In this document: positions 25,405-33,872 of the stretch, one piece after another | How positions within the stretch are numbered: position 1 is the first letter of the stretch | Layout: each line of letters begins with the position of its first letter | Source: Candidatus Latescibacterota bacterium | Lineage (GTDB): Bacteria; Latescibacterota; UBA2968; UBA8231 | NCBI GenBank assembly: GCA_022819745.1 | Contig: JAJEGS010000037.1 | Coordinates: 1 to 64,000, forward strand | Length of the DNA stretch: 64,000 nucleotides | Direction of reading: 5' to 3' | Translations under genes and position numbers: made by a program | The notes under the pieces: model-generated | The model's input: only the letters and a program-made list of their open reading frames with translations | The model's database searches: none | Told to the model about the DNA's origin: nothing

Positions 25405-26450
25405 TGGCCCACGTCCCTTCGCAAAGGATGAAGGTCAAGCATTCGCGTACGCTCTTGCATTTCTTCGCCCGAAATAGTCTGATGCGTTTCGTGGAATGCC
25501 ATCAGGCTGTTGAGACGCATCTCCTCGGGAACGAAGGAGTCCGGCCATAGAGCGGCAAACCAAAATTCGAGCAGGTATAGCTTGAGATCGTTATTCTTCT
25601 TCACCATGAGGTCTATAGCCTTACGCCGCTTTTGCGATTCGGCAAACGCATTTTGGGGGCTAAAAAAGTCGTGGTGATGATACAGGTGATAGCTCTGTGC
25701 CTTGGCCGCAAAGCGCATTTTATACCCATTCCGCATGAGACGATAGGCTAAATCCCATCCTTCAGAATGAGGCAACTCTTCGTCAAAACCACCGACTTCC
25801 TCAAGGGCCGCACGCGGAGCCGCAGCATTGTGGGGATAAAAACTGATCCAACCGATCGGCGAATCGGGCACTTGGTCAAAGAGCACTTGTACTTGGTCTT
25901 GCATCAATTTTAACTCTGGGAAGGGATACCCACCCTCTTGAGCGAACCGATCAATCGCCGCGAAATCGGACTGTATCATCGTCTCGGTCACCCGAAATGC
26001 GTCGGGGTGTGTCCGCATGGTATGAGCTACCGAGGCCGGAATGTCCTCCCAAGGAAGCCCACTCTGTGGGTCTTGGACGTATTCCAAACGAGGCAAGCAA
26101 TACTGAAACCCACTCGTCACGCCGTTGTAGCACTGAAATAGCTGCCAATGTTGAGCCAACCAATCGGGAGCCGGTAGCGCGTCTCCATCTAAAAAGGCGA
26201 CTAGAGCTCCCTTCGCTTCCGCTATACCGATGTTCCGCGCCCGACAGCGCCCGACGTTGGTCTGCAAGGGGACGACTTTTATGGGCATTTGCTCATACGT
26301 ACGCAGAAAATCGCCCGTTCCGTCCGTGCTGCCATCATCTATCACGATGGTCTCAAACTCCTCAGAGCATGTTTGCACAGCCAAGCCGCTTAAAACAAGC
26401 CGCAACCGATCGCGCTGATTGTGGGCGGCGATGACGACAGAAATATCCAT
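25401..26450 (-). CDS. Family 2 glycosyltransferase
   Basis: A 349-residue GT-A enzyme. It starts MDISVVIAAHNQRDRLRLV, has the nucleotide-binding VIDDGSTDGTGDFL, the donor motif ALVAFLDGDALP (DxD position), and the acceptor region GGFDEELPHSEGWDLAYRLM. It would add a sugar from an NDP-sugar to an acceptor such as a surface polymer or protein. Start 26450 has GGAG 11 nt upstream; upstream in-frame codons overlap the neighbouring gene. It lies between the transglutaminase fusion and a DUF4159 gene in one operon. Confidence 0.88.
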   Translation of the reverse strand: MDISVVIAAHNQRDRLRLVLSGLAVQTCSEEFETIVIDDGSTDGTGDFLRTYEQMPIKVVPLQTNVGRCRARNIGIAEAKGALVAFLDGDALPAPDWLAQHWQLFQCYNGVTSGFQYCLPRLEYVQDPQSGLPWEDIPASVAHTMRTHPDAFRVTETMIQSDFAAIDRFAQEGGYPFPELKLMQDQVQVLFDQVPDSPIGWISFYPHNAAAPRAALEEVGGFDEELPHSEGWDLAYRLMRNGYKMRFAAKAQSYHLYHHHDFFSPQNAFAESQKRRKAIDLMVKKNNDLKLYLLEFWFAALWPDSFVPEEMRLNSLMAFHETHQTISGEEMQERTRMLDLHPLRRDVGQ

Positions 26451-26463
26451 TGCGCTCGCTCCT

Positions 26464-28938
26464 TTATACACATTCAAAGACCAAGCGGCACTCCTCTCGC
26501 AGAGCATCCGGTCGATAAATGTGAGGGAGGCCATCGTCCGTTTCTTCAGACACAATGGCTTGTGGCATTTCTTTGACCGTGTTTGAGCATACGATGTGGA
26601 AACAGTCTAAATGGCCAAAGAAAAAGTCAAAATAAGGATCGCTATTCTCCATGACCTTATGGCGTAACACTTCACTTGGCACATTGGCTTCCGTCAGTGC
26701 TGGCGTACCGATGCTGATACCGTGGAATTCCACGGGGAGCCATCCAAAATCTGCGATGAAGACCTCAGCCCACGTATGCCCAAACACCACTTCGTTATAC
26801 GTCCGGTTCTCGTACTGGTTCGGCCCGCTAGGATTGACCGCTATGGCCCCAGTTTGCTCTCGGGCTGGTATTTTTTGCAAGCGACAAAGAGCAATAAAGG
26901 CACGAGCCAACGTAATACAATGTCCGCCGTCGTCTGTCAGTGCTTTTAGGGTGCTACATTTAGAGCATTGGCAGTTATCTTTGGTTTTCTTGAAATGCTT
27001 GTTTTTAGCCAAATAATCATATAAAAGACGGGCTTTTTCCAAATCGCTCGATCCTTCGTCTATACCCACATCCTCCCAACAACGACGGACGAGTGGATGT
27101 TCTACCAAGGATTCATCGACCGTAGTGTAGCACTCGAACTGTCCGGAAGTGGGCACCCCTGTTGCTCGATCCATTGCTCTCGCATGAACCGTCAATTCGC
27201 ACACGTAAGAAAATGTATATACCGCACCAGAGCTAAAATCACAAACGATAGGATAGCCATAGAAGAAACCAGCGTGTGGCAAAAAGTGTTCTTGCATTTC
27301 CATAGGACTGCAAGACAGTAGCTTTATATCGGTCTGAAAGTCGGTAGCTATTGGATACGGCAGGAATATCCGCACATTATGTATTGCGTCTTCGACAGCC
27401 GACAAAGTGAAGGTGTACGTCAACCGCAAACGCTGGTGCTCCATAGCCGGATGAAGCGCACCATTTTTTCGGTGAATGAAGAACGAGCGCATCTCCGCAC
27501 GTGCCTCGTAATCACGCGCAAAAAAGCGAGTGTCGTTGTCGTAAAGCCAATTCCACGAATCGAACCGATCGTACCAGATGCCATCTGGTCTCACTTCATG
27601 CGGCATCTGGCGATTGCGTCCATTTACGAGTATCGCTTCAATTTGCTCGTCATTGAGCACCGTGCTCACCGACAACTGCCGCGCAAAGTCGCGGTGGCTC
27701 ATCTGGTACTGCGGATCGAGTTGATCTTCTTCTGTGCGACTCATCCAGTACCCATCGACTATATCCGCGACGCGATGGGCGTCCTGCCATTGTTGTATTT
27801 CGGTGGCAAAAGTACGGCATCGTCGAGCGAAGATTGCATAGTGATTTAACACGCCCTCTACACTTTGGACGAGTGCCGTCGGTCGGGTGAAGTCTCGGTA
27901 GCTCAACTTGACACCTAGCCCTAGGGCTTGTAGGCGATCGCTGAAGTAGTCTTGCGGCTCATTCGTAGGCAACCCAATGACGGGTATGCCCTTGAACAGA
28001 GCTTGGTAGAAGAAACCGGGATCGCCGCCGCCAGCAAAAATGGCCGCTTGGGAGGCGGCCTGTCGCACAAAGCTCGGATCAACGATCTGGCAGTTTTCTA
28101 TCGAGTCAATATGCACGCCAACAGGTGGAACCACCCACTGTCGAATCCCCTGCCTCCCTAACCTTTGCAAAGCCTCTTGAATAGAGAGCCAATCGGCTCC
28201 CAACGTGCCGAGATTCCAGTACACCCCCTCCCGCTCTACATCATCTTGCGCCTCTGTATCGAGTTCCTCCAGCAACGGTCCTACAAAGAAGTAATTGTCG
28301 GATACCTCTGGCCGCAGCGGATGAACCGCTGGAATATCGCAGAGTAGATACATGGCCCTAAATGTCGTCCCACAAGGCCATTCTCGATGAATAGTACGTC
28401 CGATTATGGCCTCCCAAGTACGCACAAACTCAGGCGCGTGATTCGAGTAGGAGTACTCGGGTATATTGTATGCCGACGTTATACAGACCACATCAATCCC
28501 TGCCAACGCCGACGTTACCCGCATTGTGGGGCGAGAATCTACGATAGCAAAGTCGGGCTTCAAGCGGCTAATCAATGCCCGCTCGGCTTCCACACTTTGC
28601 TGGATGGCCGAGTCGTAGTCTGCTTCATTGGTGCCAAAATCCAGCACTGATCCCAAGTCTTGTATCGGCGTGGCAAGGTCGTGCAGTGCGAAACCCTCTT
28701 GCTGGACTTGATCGGTAAACGGACCCGTGCCCGCAAAATCGACGCGGTACCCTCGGCCCCGGAGCGTCTTGCCCACCACCAAAGCACGATGCACAGAAAC
28801 GCTATCAAAGCCGTGAAAAAAGATTAATATGGAAGATCGATCTCGACCTAAACGACGCGAGCGTTCCTTTTCCTCAAGCCGTCTGATGATCTTGAAAAGT
28901 CCGGTTAATATCCGGTGCTGTATCGCTTTGAGCATCAT
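26464..28938 (-). CDS. Fusion: GT-B glycosyltransferase-like domain plus transglutaminase-like domain
   Basis: An 824-residue two-part protein. Residues about 35-400 look like a GT-B/UGT-type glycosyltransferase: ILIFFHGFDSVSVHRALV, VDSRPTMRVTSALAG, YWNLGTLGADW, and IFAGGGDPGFFYQALFKGIP near the donor site. The C-terminal half contains a transglutaminase-like core with the nucleophile in DDGGHCITLARAF (about residue 673) and the His in GHTWAEVFIADFGWLPVEF (about 721). The usual catalytic Asp position reads Glu or is displaced. CQCSKCS at about 655 could bind metal. The combination is unusual; a role in modifying the Cys-rich secreted peptides is a hypothesis. Confidence 0.78.
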   Translation of the reverse strand: MMLKAIQHRILTGLFKIIRRLEEKERSRRLGRDRSSILIFFHGFDSVSVHRALVVGKTLRGRGYRVDFAGTGPFTDQVQQEGFALHDLATPIQDLGSVLDFGTNEADYDSAIQQSVEAERALISRLKPDFAIVDSRPTMRVTSALAGIDVVCITSAYNIPEYSYSNHAPEFVRTWEAIIGRTIHREWPCGTTFRAMYLLCDIPAVHPLRPEVSDNYFFVGPLLEELDTEAQDDVEREGVYWNLGTLGADWLSIQEALQRLGRQGIRQWVVPPVGVHIDSIENCQIVDPSFVRQAASQAAIFAGGGDPGFFYQALFKGIPVIGLPTNEPQDYFSDRLQALGLGVKLSYRDFTRPTALVQSVEGVLNHYAIFARRCRTFATEIQQWQDAHRVADIVDGYWMSRTEEDQLDPQYQMSHRDFARQLSVSTVLNDEQIEAILVNGRNRQMPHEVRPDGIWYDRFDSWNWLYDNDTRFFARDYEARAEMRSFFIHRKNGALHPAMEHQRLRLTYTFTLSAVEDAIHNVRIFLPYPIATDFQTDIKLLSCSPMEMQEHFLPHAGFFYGYPIVCDFSSGAVYTFSYVCELTVHARAMDRATGVPTSGQFECYTTVDESLVEHPLVRRCWEDVGIDEGSSDLEKARLLYDYLAKNKHFKKTKDNCQCSKCSTLKALTDDGGHCITLARAFIALCRLQKIPAREQTGAIAVNPSGPNQYENRTYNEVVFGHTWAEVFIADFGWLPVEFHGISIGTPALTEANVPSEVLRHKVMENSDPYFDFFFGHLDCFHIVCSNTVKEMPQAIVSEETDDGLPHIYRPDALREECRLVFECV

Positions 28939-28946
28939 TTTGTCCT

Positions 28947-30152
28947 TTACATTTGGCTGCTCGCCTTCAGCAACTCTTCTACGAACTCAACCTTGTCGTC
29001 TAGCTGAAGTTCGCGGTATAGTTCCAGGCCTTGCCGCCACTGAAGTAAGGCATCAAAAGGAGCCTGACTCGACGCATAGACTCTCCCCAAACGCACTCTG
29101 ACGTCGGCTACGGCCTCCAAGTCCGACACTTTCGCAAACAGTTGCACCGCCTGCCGATACGCCTCCTCTGCCGCCTTAAAATTTTCAACATCCATATAGG
29201 TATTGCCCAAAACAGCCGCTTGTACCGCGTGGCCTTTGGTGTCGCCAATCGCGTCAAATAGTGCCCCCGCCTGCCGAAACAACGCCAAGGCTTCGCGCGT
29301 GTCCCCTTTCTCCCACAGCACCTGCCCCAGACCACCTATAGTGCGAGCCTCAAACTGTTTGTGGCCTAATTTTTGTTGGATGGCTAGCGTCCGACGATAC
29401 ATTTCTGCCGCCTCATCAAACCGACCCATCTGTCTATATACGTCGCCTAAGACACTGTAATGATGCGCCAACCCTGCATCGCGCTGAAGTTGCTCCTCAA
29501 TCGCAAGGCCTTTTTTGAGGATGTCTTCGGCCTCAGCCAAGCGTTTCTGGCCGATATAGACCAGACCCAAGCCCTGATAGTGGCCGGAAATACCCGGCAG
29601 ATCGTCGAGTTCCTGGCATACCTTCAGCCCCTGCTGGAAGTAGGCTTCGGCCTCTTCTGGTTTGTTCTGCCGGAGTGCCAACTGACCCAAGTTGCCGCAC
29701 TCTTCCGCCCAATAGGCTCTATTGCCGGATGCTTCATGGAGTTGCCGAGCACGGATGTGCAACTCTTGCGCTTCTTCAATTTTGCCTTGGAGATGGGCGA
29801 CAAAGCCTCTATTGCTATAGTTGACAGCTAGACGCTGCTCATCGCGGCGTTCCTTGTTGATCTCAAAGGCTTTATTGAGATAGTCAACTGCCTTATCCAT
29901 CTGTCCTTTGACTTGGTACATAAGCCCCAAGCCGCTGCACGCATCGGCTTGCAGCTCGCGATCCTGTAACTGCGGTGCTTTCGCAAGGGCTCTTTGATAT
30001 AGGGCTTCGGCCTTGTGGAGTTCACCTTGTTCCTTGTAATAGCGACCTAACAGGAGACAAGCCTTTGCTTGGGTACGTATATCTCGATTTTGTGCGACCC
30101 GTGCCCGCTGTATCGCTACGTCTTGTTCGGGAATTAACGGAATGATTTCCAT
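28947..30152 (-). CDS. Cytoplasmic TPR protein
   Basis: A 401-residue protein of about nine TPR units of the 40-residue type (for example GLGLMYQVKGQMDKAVDYLN, SVLGDVYRQMGRFDEAAEMY, LGNTYMDVENFKAAEEAYRQ). There is no signal peptide. Such proteins are peptide- or partner-binding scaffolds. It lies between the thioredoxin-like pair and the glycosyltransferase-transglutaminase fusion, so it may hold a precursor peptide or assemble the enzymes. Confidence 0.83.
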   Translation of the reverse strand: MEIIPLIPEQDVAIQRARVAQNRDIRTQAKACLLLGRYYKEQGELHKAEALYQRALAKAPQLQDRELQADACSGLGLMYQVKGQMDKAVDYLNKAFEINKERRDEQRLAVNYSNRGFVAHLQGKIEEAQELHIRARQLHEASGNRAYWAEECGNLGQLALRQNKPEEAEAYFQQGLKVCQELDDLPGISGHYQGLGLVYIGQKRLAEAEDILKKGLAIEEQLQRDAGLAHHYSVLGDVYRQMGRFDEAAEMYRRTLAIQQKLGHKQFEARTIGGLGQVLWEKGDTREALALFRQAGALFDAIGDTKGHAVQAAVLGNTYMDVENFKAAEEAYRQAVQLFAKVSDLEAVADVRVRLGRVYASSQAPFDALLQWRQGLELYRELQLDDKVEFVEELLKASSQM

Positions 30153-30173
30153 ACCTCGTAGATCCCTCCTTGA

Positions 30174-30704
30174 TTATAGTTTTTGCACGGCTTCCCATAC
30201 CGAAGGCATCCCTCGCGCAAAGGAAGCGATGGTCCCCTCTTCATTCACCACGTAAAACTGCGGTACACCCCCGATCTGATAGGCTTGGGCAACCGCACCG
30301 GCCGAATCGACCAAAACGGGTATCGCCAAGTTGTGGTTTTCGACGATTTGTTGTACTTCGTCTTTCGTGCCTTGACTAACTAGGAGCAAATGGCTCTCTT
30401 GGGGAAGATCGTACTCTACCAAGTAACTTTCCAAGTCGTTACAATATGGGCAGGTAGGGGTTACAAAAATCAGCCCTACTTGCTGTCCCTTAAAACGGCT
30501 GAGGTTGACGTGGCCCCCTTGCACAGAGGGCAATTCAAAGTCAGGGGCGTCTGTTCCCTCAGACAGAGGCTCAGAACGCTTCGCATCCCCCTCACTCCAG
30601 ACGATCCCCACTGGTTCCTCAGACTTCTCCTTGAAAATCAGCGCGAGCAACAAGACCACGCTGATAAGCCCGGCGATCTGCCAATGCTTTTGATCGGCCA
30701 TCAT
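30174..30704 (-). CDS. Membrane-anchored thioredoxin-like protein (TlpA/MauD type), CPYC
   Basis: A 176-residue protein. One N-terminal membrane helix (IAGLISVVLLLALIF) is followed by a periplasmic thioredoxin fold: GTDAPDFELPSVQGGHVNLS, VTPTCPYCNDLESYL with the redox pair at about residues 84-87, and the cis-Pro loop in IGGVPQFYVVNEEG. The FVTPTCPYC stretch and overall layout resemble MauD, the disulfide factor for methylamine dehydrogenase light chain, as well as ResA/TlpA. It overlaps the second thioredoxin gene by 4 nt. It should form or shuffle disulfides in exported Cys-rich proteins encoded upstream. Confidence 0.87.
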   Translation of the reverse strand: MMADQKHWQIAGLISVVLLLALIFKEKSEEPVGIVWSEGDAKRSEPLSEGTDAPDFELPSVQGGHVNLSRFKGQQVGLIFVTPTCPYCNDLESYLVEYDLPQESHLLLVSQGTKDEVQQIVENHNLAIPVLVDSAGAVAQAYQIGGVPQFYVVNEEGTIASFARGMPSVWEAVQKL

Positions 30705-31255
30705 TCTGTCCCCTCTTTTTCTGTTACTTTTTGCGCGGACTGCACAATGTTCTCAATCGGGACGCCTCCACCCCTAACGGCCTCGACGATCCTTTGTTCC
30801 CTATCCACCAAGAGCGCGGTCGGGAAATTCGTGATGTTGAGATGCTCCATTGTTAGAAGCAGCGTATCTACGGCAACAGGAAAGGACAAGGCGTGTTCGG
30901 CGACCTTCTCCGTCAATCCTTCCCGGGTGTTGGAAACCATCAGAATGGGAATATCTGTAGCTGCTTTTCCTATTATGGGGTACATGGGATCACAGGCATC
31001 ACAATCCGGCAGTGTAAAGACCAGCAGATGGGATTCGCCTTGATACAGATGGGTAGAGATCGGGTCGCCATCTAACTGTTCAAGTTCGTATTCCGGGACG
31101 AGTTTCCCAAGCAGATGATCTAAGCTCGTAGTCCTTGGAGTGACGGGAGGATTGTTGATTTTTGTAGCCAACAATATACTGGTCCCCAAGAGGATACCTA
31201 GCACCGTCGAAAGGAACAGCATCGACATTTGCGGTTTTGGACGCACATCTTCCAT
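30701..31255 (-). CDS. Membrane-anchored thioredoxin-like protein, CDAC
   Basis: A 184-residue companion of the preceding gene. It has an N-terminal helix (SMLFLSTVLGILLGTSILLA) and a thioredoxin-like domain with FTLPDCDACDPMYPII (about residues 83-86) and a cis-Pro loop in ITNFPTALLVDREQ. The acidic CDAC motif is unlike CPYC of its neighbour and implies a different redox potential, so the two could act as an oxidase and an isomerase or reductase. Start is near 31255; the A24 peptidase gene ends 18 nt upstream. Confidence 0.83.
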   Translation of the reverse strand: MEDVRPKPQMSMLFLSTVLGILLGTSILLATKINNPPVTPRTTSLDHLLGKLVPEYELEQLDGDPISTHLYQGESHLLVFTLPDCDACDPMYPIIGKAATDIPILMVSNTREGLTEKVAEHALSFPVAVDTLLLTMEHLNITNFPTALLVDREQRIVEAVRGGGVPIENIVQSAQKVTEKEGTE

Positions 31256-31273
31256 CGTGTATCTTTCCTTTCC

Positions 31274-32431
31274 CTAAAACGCATCGACCAACGGCTGAAT
31301 CCACCGATTGGCCGGACGGACGATACTTCCTGCCCATATCAAGGTTAATCCAACGCCGACCATCAAAGCCGGTGCAAAGGGCAGCGACAGTTCAATCTCT
31401 AACTGATCGTCCCATTCGCGGAATAATCCCTTCTTTTGTAACTCTTTTAATTGGCGAACTTTCCGAATGGTCAACTGCTTTCCCGTTCGGCCTATGAGCT
31501 CCTGTGCATCCCTACTCTGCTCACCAAACGGAACTACTTCGACTCGGTCTTTCTCAGGAGCTTCGTAAATCGACTGGTGTAGCACCATGCCCGGCTGTAA
31601 GGCATCAATAGCAACTGGCTGCACAAACTTCTGGTATTCGAGAGAATGGATATACACATAGACGGTCCGTATGCCCCACAGCACAGCCCACAACACCAGA
31701 TAGATTAGGTAGTCTCCGGTACCGATCGCACTAAAGAGACCGATCACTAGCCCGGGAACAACCCAAATGACTCGCTGGGATGCCTTGGTCCGATCTTCAT
31801 GGAGCAAATAGAGCACCGCTCCCACCACGATCGCCTCGGCAAGTGTCAACGTCGCGCCGACCAACGTCGTCCCACCTAACACCAGCCCGCTCACCCCGGC
31901 CGCTTCAATCCCCGAGCGCAACCAGCCCCAACTCATGCCCTTTCGCTGCTCGCTTGCAGGTGTTTTGACAGGTTTTGCGGGTTTGTGGATGACCAGAAGG
32001 ATTAGAAGAAAAACGGTATTGGTCAAAATGGTATTGACCAACAAGGCCCAAAGAGGAGTATCTAGCGAAAAGAAGGCCAAGGAGGCCGTCGGCCACTTCC
32101 CACCAAACAGCGTACTCGGTATCGCCGCGACCATAGCCCAATACAGCTTGGCGTCCCCCGCCCCCCAGAAGCCATACATAAACAACAGGTAGCCCACGGC
32201 AAAGCCCAGCACAAAGGATAGCCCAATCTGTACGAGTGTAACCTCACCCAAGATCCACAACCCCGTCTGCCCCATCAGCCCAAGACCGAGCAAAATCCAA
32301 GTAGCCGCGTTGGGAATCTCTCGATGTCTGATGTCCGTATAGGTTGTGTAGGAGGCAACCACCATGATCGAGCACAATAAGGCCCATTCTACCAAGAAAA
32401 CGGCATCAATCTCATTCAGCAACACATCCAT
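31274..32431 (-). CDS. A24 prepilin-peptidase-like membrane protein
   Basis: A 385-residue polytopic protein. Both aspartates of A24 peptidases are visible: TDIRHREIPN (about residue 32) and WGAGDAKLYW (about residue 93). It lacks the N-terminal Cys-rich methyltransferase part of PilD. After about residue 130 it has a second membrane block and a soluble domain (PVAIDALQPGMVLHQSIYE...) not found in PilD. No pilin, secretin or ATPase of type IV pili is nearby. In this operon it may cleave leaders of the Cys-rich peptides, or it may have another substrate. Confidence 0.8.
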   Translation of the reverse strand: MDVLLNEIDAVFLVEWALLCSIMVVASYTTYTDIRHREIPNAATWILLGLGLMGQTGLWILGEVTLVQIGLSFVLGFAVGYLLFMYGFWGAGDAKLYWAMVAAIPSTLFGGKWPTASLAFFSLDTPLWALLVNTILTNTVFLLILLVIHKPAKPVKTPASEQRKGMSWGWLRSGIEAAGVSGLVLGGTTLVGATLTLAEAIVVGAVLYLLHEDRTKASQRVIWVVPGLVIGLFSAIGTGDYLIYLVLWAVLWGIRTVYVYIHSLEYQKFVQPVAIDALQPGMVLHQSIYEAPEKDRVEVVPFGEQSRDAQELIGRTGKQLTIRKVRQLKELQKKGLFREWDDQLEIELSLPFAPALMVGVGLTLIWAGSIVRPANRWIQPLVDAF

Positions 32432-32444
32432 AGTCCCATACTCC

Positions 32445-33035
32445 TCAAAAAGCGATTCCCTTGGACTCTGCCAGCCAACGTCCCGCTTGGCTCCATTGAG
32501 TCACTAAGGCATTCACCGACAGAGTTGCCCCGGTTATTCCATCGATATCCTGGCCTACAACCAAAGGCTCAGAGAGTACTCGCCCGATCAGTTGGGCAAA
32601 GAATTCGGTCGGATCGAAGGGGCCGTCAGCAAGCTCCCAAGACTCCAAGGGCAAAATAGCCACAACGCGGTCTTCTCTCGGCTCTATGAGGATGCCAACC
32701 AGTAAATCGCGGCAGGTAGGACAGGCAATATCATGGCGGACGACGACTAGCTTGTAGGCCAATGCCTCGTCGTCCGTAAGAACGCGATAGGCTGACAGCA
32801 CCCCGGAACGCGGCGCGGGCACGGCCTGATACACTTCTTTAAAGTGGAGAGCACTCGCGGTGGAATCGAAGGCAGCAAGATGATGAAGCACGACTTCTTC
32901 AGGCGGAATGGACGGCAGAGGCGATTCGGGGATGAGGCTCTTTTCATAGAGGCGAGTAAGCATAACGATCACAGGTATTAATAGCAGGATTAAACCAGAG
33001 TAAATCCAGTATAATGGATGCTTAGGCTGTCCCAT
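32445..33035 (-). CDS. Membrane-anchored FMN-binding-type protein with CxxC
   Basis: A 196-residue protein with one N-terminal helix (WIYSGLILLLIPVIVMLT) and a periplasmic domain. Near the C-terminus DGITGATLSVNALV (about residues 163-176) matches the covalent FMN attachment site of NqrC/RnfG-type domains (D-x-x-T-G-A-T), where ApbE would load FMN on Thr. ACPTCRDLLVG (about residue 103) is a CxxC. A flavin plus a dithiol in one periplasmic protein fits electron transfer to or from the two adjacent thioredoxins. Confidence 0.75.
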   Translation of the reverse strand: MGQPKHPLYWIYSGLILLLIPVIVMLTRLYEKSLIPESPLPSIPPEEVVLHHLAAFDSTASALHFKEVYQAVPAPRSGVLSAYRVLTDDEALAYKLVVVRHDIACPTCRDLLVGILIEPREDRVVAILPLESWELADGPFDPTEFFAQLIGRVLSEPLVVGQDIDGITGATLSVNALVTQWSQAGRWLAESKGIAF

Positions 33036-33081
33036 GCCGTCTTATCCTTGTTCGAGTCAAATAGCTCAAAAAAATGTCTTC

Positions 33082-33855
33082 TTACGGCAACTTCGTCGTC
33101 TTTTTCGCTTCCACCTGCCCGTCGATTTCGACTTTATAGATATACACCCCGGCCGCCACCGCCTTACCCGCCTCGTCGCGGCCATCCCAAGTAAAACGAT
33201 GACTCCCCGCCCCCAGCGGCCCATCCCACACCTGCTGCACCCGACGACCCAACATATCGTAGAGGGCCAAGCGGACCTGCCTTTGGTCGGTCGCCAAATT
33301 GAAGGGAATCACCATCGTGGGGTTGAATGGATTGGGATAGGCATTGCCCAGCCGATGCTGAGTCGGCTGCGCATCCGCCGATGTCAGCACGGCGGTCAGC
33401 GTCGCCTGATCGGTCGCCGAACAAGGAGTGGAGGAGCAAAAGCAAATGTCCAACAAGCCCACGCTTGTAATTTCGCAGTGCCGAAACGACTTGCTTTCGT
33501 CCTTAGATGCACACCAAGCACTGTAATCGCATACTATATCGGTCACCACCAGTTCCTGCTCGTCCTCCGAACAAGGAGTGGAGGAGCAAGAGCAATTTAT
33601 ATCAAAGCTACAGTCAGGGTGCTGTGTAATTTCGCAGTGCCGAAACGGCTTGCTCTCGTCCTTGGACGCACACCAACCACTGTAACCGCATACTGGATCA
33701 GTGCGGGACCCGCACTTGTCGGCTTCGGCAGCTTCTCTTGCGCCTAAGAGAACCGCAAGCCCCGTGAGGACACTGATAACCCACCCGAGTCCTAGCCCCT
33801 GCCGCATTGGGGCCAAGCCGCTGGACGAGCCGATAAATTTACACAAGCTATTCAT
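33082..33855 (-). CDS. Exported protein with two Cys-rich modules and a FlgD-like sorting tail
   Basis: A 257-residue protein. Residues 1-45 are a leader with a hydrophobic stretch (LGLGWVISVLTGLAVLLGA) nearly identical to that of 36289-36570. Then come two Cys modules: Cys48-Cys96 and Cys109-Cys145, each with a W-C-x11-C-E-I-T hairpin (W61/C62-C74, W114/C115-C127) and a closing CSSTPC. From about residue 165 a C-terminal sorting domain follows (YPNPFNPTMVIPFNL, LYDMLGRRVQQVWDG, KTTKLP). GGAGG precedes the start. It looks like a surface-displayed version of the small peptide. Confidence 0.85.
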   Translation of the reverse strand: MNSLCKFIGSSSGLAPMRQGLGLGWVISVLTGLAVLLGAREAAEADKCGSRTDPVCGYSGWCASKDESKPFRHCEITQHPDCSFDINCSCSSTPCSEDEQELVVTDIVCDYSAWCASKDESKSFRHCEITSVGLLDICFCSSTPCSATDQATLTAVLTSADAQPTQHRLGNAYPNPFNPTMVIPFNLATDQRQVRLALYDMLGRRVQQVWDGPLGAGSHRFTWDGRDEAGKAVAAGVYIYKVEIDGQVEAKKTTKLP

Positions 33856-33872
33856 ATTTCATCTCCTCCCTC

